Assembly: GCA_934271235.1 (NCBI GenBank)
Contig: CAKQQT010000029.1
Coordinates: 1-22,274, forward strand
Source of the DNA: an uncultured Clostridia bacterium
GTDB lineage: Bacteria > Bacillota > Clostridia > Peptostreptococcales > Anaerovoracaceae
DNA: 22,274 bases
Reading direction: 5' to 3'
A model generated the notes under the pieces. That model was not told where the DNA came from, did no database searches, and was given only the letters and a program-made list of their open reading frames with translations. The position numbers and the translations under genes are program-made. Positions 16,033 to 22,274 of the stretch are shown in pieces (positions within the stretch are counted from its first letter, which is position 1; each line of letters begins with the position of its first letter).

Positions 16033-16326
16033 ATGATCACAAGCAAACAAAGAAGTTTTCTGCGCTCCATGGCGCATAATATCGACCCGGTGGTATACAT
16101 CGGCAAGTTCGGCGTGACCGAAAACGTCGAAAAGGAACTGGACAACTGTCTGGAGACCAGAGAGCTGGTCAAGGTCAAACTGCAGGAGGGCTGCGACCTG
16201 GCGGCCAAGGATGTCGCCAACGAAATGGCGGCGAAGCTGGGCGCGGAATTTGTACAGGCGATCGGCCACAAGTTCACGCTTTACCGGGAGTCAAAAGAAA
16301 ACAAGCAGATCATCCTGCCGCGATAA
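16033..16326 (+). CDS. yhbY: YhbY family RNA-binding protein (CRM domain)
   Basis: A 97-residue single-domain CRM protein of the YhbY family, which associates with pre-50S ribosomal particles. The CRM signature is intact: SKQRSFLRSMAHNIDPVVYIGK at the start of the domain and the GKFG (GxxG) RNA-binding loop at residues 24-27. The length is typical. GGAGG with ideal spacing precedes the ATG, and a 52-base gap separates it from the peptidase gene. Its stop is one base before the truA start, so both are almost certainly one transcript and probably coupled in translation. The role in ribosome assembly is known for the family, not shown here. Confidence 0.94.
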   Translation: MITSKQRSFLRSMAHNIDPVVYIGKFGVTENVEKELDNCLETRELVKVKLQEGCDLAAKDVANEMAAKLGAEFVQAIGHKFTLYRESKENKQIILPR

Positions 16327-16327
16327 T

Positions 16328-17119
16328 ATGGAAAGAAATATCTTGCTGACAATCGAATATGACGGCTCGGGATTCAGCGGATGGCAGAGGCAGCCGCAGG
16401 TGCGGACAGTGCAGGGGCGCTTGGAGAAAGTGCTGAGCCGAGTCTGTGCGGCAGAGATCAAAGTCAATGGGACCAGTCGGACCGACGCCGGCGTGCACGC
16501 GTTGGGGCAGCGCGCTTCGTTTCGCGGAGAGTTCGGGATCCCGACCGACCGGATCATGCTGGCGGCGAACAACCTGCTGGCAGGCGGCAGGCAGGCGCTC
16601 AAGGGTGTCGGCGATGTGCGGATCACCGCGCTGGAGGAAGTCCCGCCGGATTTTCACGCCAGGTTCAACGCCTGCGGAAAAAAATACCGCTATCTCATCC
16701 GCAATCTGCCGGAGCCGGATATTTTCCGCAGAAACTATTGCTATCAGATACCGCAGCCGCTGGACCTCGCGGCGATGCGGGAAGCGGCGGCCTATATCGT
16801 CGGCACGCACGACTTTAAATGTTTTCAGGCGGCCGGCGGAGAAGAAAAGGAGACAACGGTCCGCACAATTCACCGTTTGCACATAGACAGACGCGGAGAA
16901 GATGTTATAATAGAGATCAGCGGCGACGGGTTTCTCTATAATATGGTGCGGATCATCACGGGTACGCTCGTGGAAGTCGGCTTGGGAAAACGGGATCCCG
17001 TGCAGCTGCAGTCGATCATCGAAAGCCGGGATCGGCAGAAAGCCGGGCATACGGCGCCGGCGGCGGGGCTGTATCTGGTCGAGGTATATTACGAAAAGCA
17101 GAGTATCATTGAGGAATAG
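16328..17119 (+). CDS. truA: tRNA pseudouridine(38-40) synthase
   Basis: TruA converts uridines 38-40 of tRNA anticodon arms to pseudouridine. The 263-residue protein has the N-terminal [13 protein letters not shown] motif (about 11-23), the catalytic aspartate D53 in the invariant SRTDAGVHA motif, and the typical C-terminal [22 protein letters not shown] segment. Length is standard for the family. The start at 16328 is one base after the yhbY stop; no separate strong ribosome binding site is seen, which implies coupling. The frame is open further upstream, but that part overlaps yhbY and has no homology. The next gene begins two bases after the stop. Confidence 0.96.
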   Translation: MERNILLTIEYDGSGFSGWQRQPQVRTVQGRLEKVLSRVCAAEIKVNGTSRTDAGVHALGQRASFRGEFGIPTDRIMLAANNLLAGGRQALKGVGDVRITALEEVPPDFHARFNACGKKYRYLIRNLPEPDIFRRNYCYQIPQPLDLAAMREAAAYIVGTHDFKCFQAAGGEEKETTVRTIHRLHIDRRGEDVIIEISGDGFLYNMVRIITGTLVEVGLGKRDPVQLQSIIESRDRQKAGHTAPAAGLYLVEVYYEKQSIIEE

Positions 17120-17121
17120 GC

Positions 17122-17622
17122 ATGGAAAAGACGAAAAGACCATCATGGGATGAATATTTTATGGAGATGGCGGAATTGACGGCAAAACGTTCGACCTGCA
17201 TGCGCCGCAACGTAGGAGCAGTCATCGTCAAGGATCGGCGGGCCATCGCGACCGGCTATAACGGAGCGCCGAAAGGCATCCGGCACTGTGAAGACCGCGG
17301 CGGCTGTCTGCGTCAGAAGCTGGGAGTCCCATCCGGACAGAGGCATGAGCTTTGTATGGCGCTGCACGCGGAACAGAACGCGATCATCCAGGCCGCGTCC
17401 ATGGGACATGCCATCGAGGGCGGCACGATCTACATTACGCATCAGCCGTGCGGCATCTGCGCCAAGATGATCGTCAACGCGGGTATCCGACGGATCGTTG
17501 TCCGTGAGGGTTATCCGGACGAACTGGCGGTGCAGATCCTCGAAGAAGCAGGGCTTACGGTTGAGAAGCTGCCTGCGGAAACGAGCGGGGCAGAAACACA
17601 AAACGAGGAAAAGGCGGAATAA
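17122..17622 (+). CDS. comEB: Deoxycytidylate (dCMP) deaminase, ComEB family
   Basis: Zinc-dependent cytoplasmic enzyme that turns dCMP into dUMP, feeding thymidylate synthesis. The 166-residue protein has the complete zinc site: H82 and E84 in LHAEQN, where E84 is the catalytic glutamate, and C110 and C113 in QPCGIC. The [23 protein letters not shown] stretch region near residues 30-52 is typical of dCMP deaminases rather than tRNA or cytidine deaminases. GAGG overlaps the end of truA just upstream. The short charged C-terminal tail ([10 protein letters not shown]) is outside the domain. The name ComEB comes from its position in the Bacillus competence operon; it does not itself show competence here. 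Confidence 0.94.
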   Translation: MEKTKRPSWDEYFMEMAELTAKRSTCMRRNVGAVIVKDRRAIATGYNGAPKGIRHCEDRGGCLRQKLGVPSGQRHELCMALHAEQNAIIQAASMGHAIEGGTIYITHQPCGICAKMIVNAGIRRIVVREGYPDELAVQILEEAGLTVEKLPAETSGAETQNEEKAE

Positions 17623-17625
17623 ACG

Positions 17626-18780
17626 ATGTATACAACCTTATGGGCGACTTTTTTGGTGGCCTTTGTACTGTCGCTGGTGATGACGCCGGCGGCGATCAAG
17701 CTCGCGCCGAAGATCGGCGCGATGGATGTGCCGAAGGACGGCAGACGCATGCACGTCAAAGCGATGCCGCGTTTCGGCGGCATGGCGATCTTTATCGGGA
17801 CAATGGCTTCGACAGCGATCTTTTTGCTGCAGCTGGACAGCCGCATCATCGGCATTATGATCGGCGGAACCCTGATCTATATCCTAGGCGTCATAGACGA
17901 CTTAAAAAATCTTCCGGCGAAAGTAAAATTTCTGGGTCAGAGCGTAGTCGCGGTCATCATGTACCTGTACGACATCCGGATCGAATTTATCAGCAACTTT
18001 TTCGGAGACGGCAAAAGCGAACTGGGCGCGGCGCTCTGTTTCATTGTTACGATTCTTTGGATCGTGGGCATCACCAATACGGTCAATCTGATCGACGGCC
18101 TGGACGGATTAGCAGCCGGAACGGCGTCTATCGCGTCGCTTTGCATTGCCTACGTGGCTTACATCCACGGCATGTATCTGGCCTCCGGCGCGATGCTTGC
18201 GCTGGCAGGCGGCGCACTCGGGTTCCTGCCGTATAATTTTTACCCGGCTAAGATCTTCATGGGCGACGGCGGTTCACTCTTCCTGGGCTTTATGCTCTCG
18301 ACGATGTCGATCCTGGGACCGGTCAAGAGCGCGACGATCGTTGCAGTCATCATTCCGGTGCTGGTATTGGGTGTGCCGATCTTTGACACGGCTTTTGCGA
18401 TCTTCCGCCGTCTGGTCAACAAGCGGCCGATCATGGAAGCGGACAAGGGACATCTGCATCACCGCCTGATGAAGCTCGGCTACGGACAGCGCAGAGCGAC
18501 TCTGATGCTCTATGGCGTCAGCGGGATCATGGGCATTTCGTCCGTAACGTTCAGCCGCGGCCTTTGGGTCGAGACCCTCGGTCTGTTTGCGATCGCACTG
18601 ATGCTGATCTATATTTTTCTGACGGACGCGAATCACATCATGCCGCAGATCAAGACGCCGGATGCTTATCCGGACGGAAATCCGGCCGCGGGGAACGCCG
18701 CCGCGGGAGCTGCAGCGGATGCGCAGAATCCGGAGCCGGCCACGGAGCAAGAAGCACTGTCCGGCAAAGAGGAAGCTTGA
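17626..18780 (+). CDS. MraY/WecA/TagO family undecaprenyl-phosphate sugar-1-phosphate transferase
   Basis: This 384-residue polytopic membrane enzyme transfers an aminosugar-1-phosphate, usually GlcNAc-1-P from UDP-GlcNAc, to undecaprenyl phosphate. It thereby starts teichoic acid or other envelope glycopolymer synthesis. Family motifs in order are PRFGGMAIF (48-56), D91-D92 in GVIDDLKN, NTVNLIDGLDGLAAG (151-165), FMGDGGSLFLG (211-221) and the HLHHR motif (276-280), which separates the WecA/TagO branch from MraY. Ten or eleven helices are seen. The C-terminal ~40 residues form an unusual alanine-rich hydrophilic tail (GNAAAGAAADAQ) not part of the fold. The gene starts four bases after comEB and ends the first operon. 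Confidence 0.92.
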   Translation: MYTTLWATFLVAFVLSLVMTPAAIKLAPKIGAMDVPKDGRRMHVKAMPRFGGMAIFIGTMASTAIFLLQLDSRIIGIMIGGTLIYILGVIDDLKNLPAKVKFLGQSVVAVIMYLYDIRIEFISNFFGDGKSELGAALCFIVTILWIVGITNTVNLIDGLDGLAAGTASIASLCIAYVAYIHGMYLASGAMLALAGGALGFLPYNFYPAKIFMGDGGSLFLGFMLSTMSILGPVKSATIVAVIIPVLVLGVPIFDTAFAIFRRLVNKRPIMEADKGHLHHRLMKLGYGQRRATLMLYGVSGIMGISSVTFSRGLWVETLGLFAIALMLIYIFLTDANHIMPQIKTPDAYPDGNPAAGNAAAGAAADAQNPEPATEQEALSGKEEA

Positions 18781-18927
18781 AGAAAGAAGCTTGATGAAAA
18801 TCGTATATCGGTCAGCGTGGATCTTCCCGGGGAAACCGGAGGAAACCGCTGCTTGATAGCAATAGAAAGTACTGACGCCCAAAGGTTTTCCTGCGGGGAA
18901 AGGCTGAAACAACAAAAAGCAAGCGTA
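18781..18927 (+). other. Non-coding leader-like segment with inverted and direct repeats
   Basis: Between tagO-like and the terminator at 18928 the sequence holds several short pairings: GTCAG 18811-18815 with CTGAC 18872-18876, CAGCG 18813-18817 with CGCTG 18848-18852, and TTTCC 18887-18891 with GGAAA 18897-18901. It also has a direct repeat CGGGGAAA (18828-18835 and 18894-18901). A 20-codon ATG frame (18794-18856) lacks a good ribosome binding site. No known riboswitch consensus (TPP, cobalamin, SAM-I, FMN, lysine, guanidine-I) was recognised. It may be a regulatory leader or just the 3' UTR of the preceding operon. Confidence 0.35.
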
Positions 18928-18956
18928 AGTGTCGGTATTTTTTGCCGGCACTTTTT
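18928..18956 (+). terminator. Intrinsic terminator or attenuator before the TM1266/ABC operon
   Basis: A 10-bp stem (18928-18937 with 18943-18952, two G-U pairs) with a 5-T loop runs straight into a T-run (18952-18956). It sits only 25 bases before the TM1266-family start, with the ribosome binding site in between. No clear promoter is visible between it and the gene, which allows an attenuation role. Confidence 0.85.
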
Positions 18957-18981
18957 GTCTGCATGGAAAGGAGGAAACGCG

Positions 18982-19227
18982 ATGGAAACAAGAGTTGCAC
19001 TGATCAGCATCATTGTCGAGGAGCCGGACGCGGTGTCACAGATCAATACGCTGCTGCACGCGTATCGGCAATTTATCATCGGACGTATGGGAATCCCGTA
19101 TGCCGCCAAAAATATATCCATCATCAGCATCGCGATGGATGCGCCGATGGACGCCATCAGCGCCCTCTCCGGAAAACTGGGCGCACTGCGGGGCGTCAGT
19201 ACGAAAACCGTATATTCTAAGGTGTAA
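18982..19227 (+). CDS. TM1266 family protein (putative iron-only hydrogenase system regulator)
   Basis: The 81-residue protein matches the small ACT-like TM1266 family throughout: METRVALISIIVEEPDA, a central FIIGRMGIPYAAKNISIISI and a final LSGKLGALRGVSTKTVYSK. Members are often found with [FeFe]-hydrogenase and related iron-sulfur genes, hence the regulator name, but the biochemical role is unproven. AAAGGAGG eight bases upstream fixes the start; the longer open frame to 18817 covers the leader and terminator. Here it stands first in an ABC transporter operon, 38 bases before the substrate-binding lipoprotein, with no hydrogenase gene nearby. It may sense the imported ligand through its ACT-like fold; that is inference from position. 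Confidence 0.88.
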   Translation: METRVALISIIVEEPDAVSQINTLLHAYRQFIIGRMGIPYAAKNISIISIAMDAPMDAISALSGKLGALRGVSTKTVYSKV

Positions 19228-19265
19228 GGGGCGTCGCCTGCTGACACAAAAGAAAGGACAAAAAC

Positions 19266-20273
19266 ATGAAAACGAAAAGAAATGCGAGAAAAATTTTCTC
19301 TGTGCTGCTCGTGCTGCTGCTGACCCTGTCGCTGCTGGCAGGCTGCGGCGATCAGAGCGGAAACGACGGCAAGGAGGCCGCGGACAGTACGGTCAGTGCG
19401 ATCGTCAATGTGGCGGCACTGAACGGACCGACCGGCATGGGCATGGTCAAGCTGATGGACCTGACAGACAAGTACGCGGTCACGACCTATCAGGCGCCGA
19501 CGGATATCGCGCCGAAGCTGCTGAACGGTGAGGCGGATGTGGCGGCGCTTCCGTCCAATATGGCAGCGGTGCTGTACAATAAGACAGAGGGCCAGATCGT
19601 CGCGGTCAGCCCGATCGCGTTGGGCGTGCTTTACATTCTCGGCAACAACGCGGAAGTAACGGAAGTCAGTGACCTTGCCGGCAAGACGATCGTGGCGAGC
19701 GGACAGGGCGGTACGCCGGAATATGTGCTGCAGAAGGTACTGGAAAACGCGGGGCTTACGATCAATGAGGATGTCAAGGTGGAATGGCTGGCAAGCCACG
19801 CGGACGTCAATACGAAGCTTCTGGCTGAAGAGGGAACGATCGCGATGATCCCGGAACCGTTTGTATCGACGGCGCTGGCAGCCGGAAAAGAGGGCGTAAC
19901 GCAGCTGTTTGACCTCAATGCGCTCTGGAGCGACGCGACCGGTCAGGAACTGCCGATGGGCGTGCTGGTTGCCCGAAAAGCGTTTGTCACAGAACGCGAA
20001 GATGATCTGAAAGTGCTGCTGGCGGACTATCAGGCTTCCGTGGACTTTGTCAACAACAGTCCGGCAGAAGCCGCGGCGGCGATCGTGGAAAAAGGCTTTA
20101 TCGGTAAGGCAGAGATCGCGGAAGCGGCAATCCCGAACTGCCATATCGTACTGTACAGCGGCGACCAAAAAGACGCGGGTGCGGCAATGCTCAAGACGTT
20201 TAATGAAACCCTGTTCGCGATGGATCCTGCCGCAGTCGGCGGCAGCCTGCCGGGAGACGACTTATACTACTAG
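19266..20273 (+). CDS. ABC transporter substrate-binding lipoprotein (NitT/TauT-like)
   Basis: A 335-residue extracytoplasmic solute-binding protein. The N-terminus is a lipoprotein signal: basic MKTKRNARK, hydrophobic core, and the lipobox LLAGC with C27 as the lipidated residue. The rest resembles NMT1/THI5- and SsuA-like binding proteins: the APTDIAPKLLNGEADVAALPSNM segment region near residues 80-100, then SDLAGKTIVASGQGGTPEYVLQKVL, then EGTIAMIPEPF. This class binds small organic anions, nitrate, sulfonates or the thiamine pyrimidine; the ligand here cannot be named. AAGGA precedes the start. The next gene encodes a permease-ATPase fusion, so these two would form a complete importer. Confidence 0.9.
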   Translation: MKTKRNARKIFSVLLVLLLTLSLLAGCGDQSGNDGKEAADSTVSAIVNVAALNGPTGMGMVKLMDLTDKYAVTTYQAPTDIAPKLLNGEADVAALPSNMAAVLYNKTEGQIVAVSPIALGVLYILGNNAEVTEVSDLAGKTIVASGQGGTPEYVLQKVLENAGLTINEDVKVEWLASHADVNTKLLAEEGTIAMIPEPFVSTALAAGKEGVTQLFDLNALWSDATGQELPMGVLVARKAFVTEREDDLKVLLADYQASVDFVNNSPAEAAAAIVEKGFIGKAEIAEAAIPNCHIVLYSGDQKDAGAAMLKTFNETLFAMDPAAVGGSLPGDDLYY

Positions 20274-20294
20274 CGCGCCTATGCATCTCGCCTT

Positions 20295-20319
20295 GCTGCA
20301 GAATAAGAACATCTGCAGC
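20295..20319 (+). other. Hairpin in the gap between binding protein and permease-ATPase genes
   Basis: A perfect 7-bp stem GCTGCAG (20295-20301) with CTGCAGC (20313-20319) lies in the 84-base gap, with a further GCATC/GATGC pairing outside it. No T-run follows. Such intercistronic hairpins often stabilise the upstream message of binding-protein genes; that role here is inference. Confidence 0.4.
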
Positions 20320-20357
20320 GATGCGTGCGGCAAGCGGCATGTGAAAAAAGGAATGCG

Positions 20358-21959
20358 ATGAAACAGAGAACAAAGGGTCCGGCGGATCCGGGCACGAAAA
20401 CAAAAACGGAACATCGCGCAAAACAGACAGGCAGGTGGATCGCCATCTGCCTGTTTTGGCTTGCGCTCTGGCAGTTAGGAGCGGTGCTTGTCGGAAGCAG
20501 TCTGCTGCTGCCGTCGCCGCTGGAAACTGCGCGGACGCTCGGGGAACTTGCCGGTGAAAGATCATTCTATCTGAATATCGCCTGGACGCTGCTGCGCTGT
20601 ACGCTTGCCATGCTGCTTTCGTTTGCGGCGGGGGTCTGCTGCGCGTGGCTGGCTTATCGGCACCGGTGGATACGGACGCTGCTGGCACTGCCGGTCAGTT
20701 TTTTTAAGGCAGTGCCGGTGATGGCGATCATCATCTATGTGATCCTGCTGATGCGGGCAGACGGGGTTGCGGTATTGGTCTGCTTTTTGATGTGCTTTCC
20801 GGTGGTCTATACGAATCTCTTGGGCGGGCTGGACGCTGTTTCGGATGAACTGCTGGAAGTTGCGGAGATTTACGAGCTGGATAGCAGCCAGCGCCTGCGG
20901 CTGCTGTATCTGCCGGCGCTGCTGACGCCGATCCGAGCTTCCCTGCAGCTCATCGCGGGGCTTTCGTGGAAAGCCGTCGTGGCAGCGGAGGTCTTGGCAG
21001 TACCGGCGTATTCGCTGGGCTATCCGATGCTGAGCGCGAAGTACTATCTGGAAACGCCGCGGCTGTTTGCCTATATTGCTGTGATCGTGCTTCTCAGCAT
21101 CGGATTTGAAAAATTGATCTGCCGTCTGCTTGTGTCACTGAACTGGCATCCTTATACGGGCAGCAGACTGCACAGATGGCTGGATACCGCCGAAGCTGCC
21201 GACACTGAGCATGTCAAAGCAAGAGCCGGCTGTTGCGTGGACCGCAAAGCCGATGCTGGGCATGTCAAAACAAGGCCCGTACGCCGAGCAGAACGCGGCG
21301 CGGACTATTATGTCGGCGGCACAGATTTTTCCGCCCCTACGGTGGAAGTGCGGCACGTCAGCAAAGCGTTTGGCGGACAGATCGTCCTGCGGGACATCAA
21401 CCTGCATCTGGAAGCAGGCTACGTCACCGCGCTGATGGGCCCGTCCGGCATCGGCAAGACAACACTTGCTCGCATGCTCGCAGGATTAACGCTGCCGGAC
21501 AGCGGAACGATCCTGCTTGACGGAGCATACCGGCTGTCGGTCCTGTTTCAGGAAGACCGCCTGCTGCCGTGGCTGAATGTCTACGATAATCTTGCGCTGG
21601 GCTTTTTAGACAGACGCAGAAGACTTCCGCATGACTCTGCCGTCCGGCTGATGACCGCGGAAGAAATCGACCGGCGTGTCCGCAAACTGGCAGAGGCGCT
21701 TGAACTGACCGCCGCGCTGGAGAAACTGCCGGATGAACTGTCGGGCGGCATGCGCTGCCGCGCTGCGATGGGCAGGACCTTTGCGCCGCCGTCGGAACTC
21801 CTGATCCTTGATGAACCGTTCCGCGGCTTGGACGAAGCCCTTCGGACACGCATCATCGACAGACTGTGGGAAACAGAAACACGCGGCAAGACCGTGCTTC
21901 TGATCACACATCGCCCGGAAGACTGCGAGCAGCTTGCAGACCGCAAGTTAAACCTATAA
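20358..21959 (+). CDS. Fused ABC transporter permease and ATP-binding protein
   Basis: One 533-residue polypeptide carries both ABC importer parts. Residues ~25-265 form a six-helix NitT/TauT-type (BPD) permease with an EAA-like loop around SDELLEVAEIYELDSSQRLRLLYLP (~162-185). Residues ~328-533 form a complete ATPase: Walker A GPSGIGKTT (361-369), Q-loop Q398 in FQEDRLLPW, signature LSGGM (461-465), Walker B LLILDE (481-486) and H-loop H518 in ITHRPED. In most relatives these are two genes. The linker (about 275-325) contains a tandem 17-residue repeat, D282-A298 and D299-A315, sharing D-x-x-HVK-x-R. I chose the ATG at 20358, which has AAAGGA just upstream, over the ATG at 20325. The fused half-transporter would dimerise and work with the lipoprotein before it. 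Likely ligand class: small organic anion or thiamine precursor, unproven. Confidence 0.88.
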   Translation: MKQRTKGPADPGTKTKTEHRAKQTGRWIAICLFWLALWQLGAVLVGSSLLLPSPLETARTLGELAGERSFYLNIAWTLLRCTLAMLLSFAAGVCCAWLAYRHRWIRTLLALPVSFFKAVPVMAIIIYVILLMRADGVAVLVCFLMCFPVVYTNLLGGLDAVSDELLEVAEIYELDSSQRLRLLYLPALLTPIRASLQLIAGLSWKAVVAAEVLAVPAYSLGYPMLSAKYYLETPRLFAYIAVIVLLSIGFEKLICRLLVSLNWHPYTGSRLHRWLDTAEAADTEHVKARAGCCVDRKADAGHVKTRPVRRAERGADYYVGGTDFSAPTVEVRHVSKAFGGQIVLRDINLHLEAGYVTALMGPSGIGKTTLARMLAGLTLPDSGTILLDGAYRLSVLFQEDRLLPWLNVYDNLALGFLDRRRRLPHDSAVRLMTAEEIDRRVRKLAEALELTAALEKLPDELSGGMRCRAAMGRTFAPPSELLILDEPFRGLDEALRTRIIDRLWETETRGKTVLLITHRPEDCEQLADRKLNL

Positions 21960-21969
21960 GATGATAACG

Positions 21970-22020
21970 AAGGACTTTTCTTGTTTGGCAGACAGCCGGA
22001 TAGGAAAAGTCCTTTCTGAT
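21970..22020 (+). terminator. Terminator of the TM1266/ABC operon
   Basis: A perfect 11-bp stem AAGGACTTTTC (21970-21980) with GAAAAGTCCTT (22004-22014) is followed by TCTGATTTTTT, eleven bases after the fused transporter's stop. The rest of the window to 22260 holds no gene I can support, only a short inverted repeat (22081-22086 with 22109-22114). Confidence 0.85.
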
Positions 22021-22260
22021 TTTTTGATCGCCTTTGCAATTCGGCATATTCCGCAGCGAACATCCTCTTCGCCCGGCAGCTTTCACGGATTCCATGGATT
22101 GATATGCTGTGAAATCCGATCGCCGCGCTGCTTACGTGCGGTGAAAATGGACAAGGCAGATGAAAATATAGAGTCAGCGTATGCATAACAAAAAACAGAT
22201 GCATAATGTACTGCTTTTCGGCGGGTTTTCAAAAATTTGTACGCGGCAGGGGATAGGTGG

Positions 22261-22274
22261 ATGAGAGAATTTTA
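22261..22274 (+). CDS. Possible start of a gene running off the window
   Basis: An ATG at 22261 opens a frame reading MREF before the window ends, with the purine-rich GGGGATAGGTGG directly upstream as a possible ribosome binding site. Only four codons are visible, so neither product nor reality of the gene can be judged. Confidence 0.25.

Noticed and set aside
18781..18927. A TPP riboswitch, suggested by the THI5-like binding protein downstream
   Set aside because: The conserved CTGAGA and ACCTGATCTGGATAATGCCAGCG-like elements of TPP riboswitches are absent.
18666..20168. A 500-codon open frame on the - strand
   Set aside because: It runs antisense across the tagO-like gene, the leader, the TM1266 gene and the binding protein gene, all of which are better supported.

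Overview
The window reads as the chromosome of an anaerobic, low-to-mid GC Firmicute of the class Clostridia (base composition a little over half G+C by eye). Support for this comes from strong GGAGG-type ribosome binding sites, a remnant of a glycyl radical enzyme, a TM1266-family protein (usually linked to iron-only hydrogenase systems), a RocB-like M20 hydrolase, an ArcD-type basic amino acid antiporter, and ComEB and TagO/WecA-type genes. Amino acid fermentation is a reasonable inference; genus and species cannot be read from the sequence. No rRNA, tRNA, CRISPR array, phage gene or transposase was found.

Layout. 296-844 (+) is a small nitroreductase. 939-1856 (-) is an EamA/DMT exporter. 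2058-2213 (-) is only the last ~52 codons of a glycyl radical enzyme; it abuts 2207-3580 (+), an alanine/sodium symporter (AGCS) that has lost its N-terminus. The two look like the surviving ends of a divergent gene pair joined by one deletion (or by a misassembly). 3896-4687 (+) is an unrecognised multi-pass membrane protein with two cysteine clusters. 4817-6451 (+) is glutaminyl-tRNA synthetase. 6553-8011 (-) is an arginine/ornithine-type antiporter broken by a 2-base loss in a CG-dinucleotide run. 8157-9830 (+) is a secreted beta-helix repeat protein with a C-terminal transglutaminase-like domain. 9981-11656 (-) is an ECF sigma factor / zinc-finger anti-sigma pair with overlapping start and stop. 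11895-13307 (-) is an aspartate-alanine exchanger family transporter, and 13449-15086 (-) is a RocB-like M20 hydrolase.

From 15240 rightwards everything is on the + strand. The first run is an A24 prepilin-type peptidase, YhbY, TruA, dCMP deaminase (ComEB) and a TagO/WecA-type sugar-phosphate transferase, tightly packed from yhbY onward. A ~150-nt untranslated segment ending in a clear intrinsic terminator (18928-18956) separates it from a second operon: a TM1266-family small protein, a lipoprotein substrate-binding protein, and one polypeptide that fuses an ABC permease to its ATPase. This operon ends in a terminator at 21970-22020.

The most noteworthy points are the double-decapitation junction at ~2207-2216, the dinucleotide-run frameshift at 7318-7325, the TM1266/ABC operon with its fused permease-ATPase and terminator-bearing leader, and the RocB-like/AAEx pair. 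Most of the rest is ordinary chromosomal content, and nothing here proves a wholly new system.
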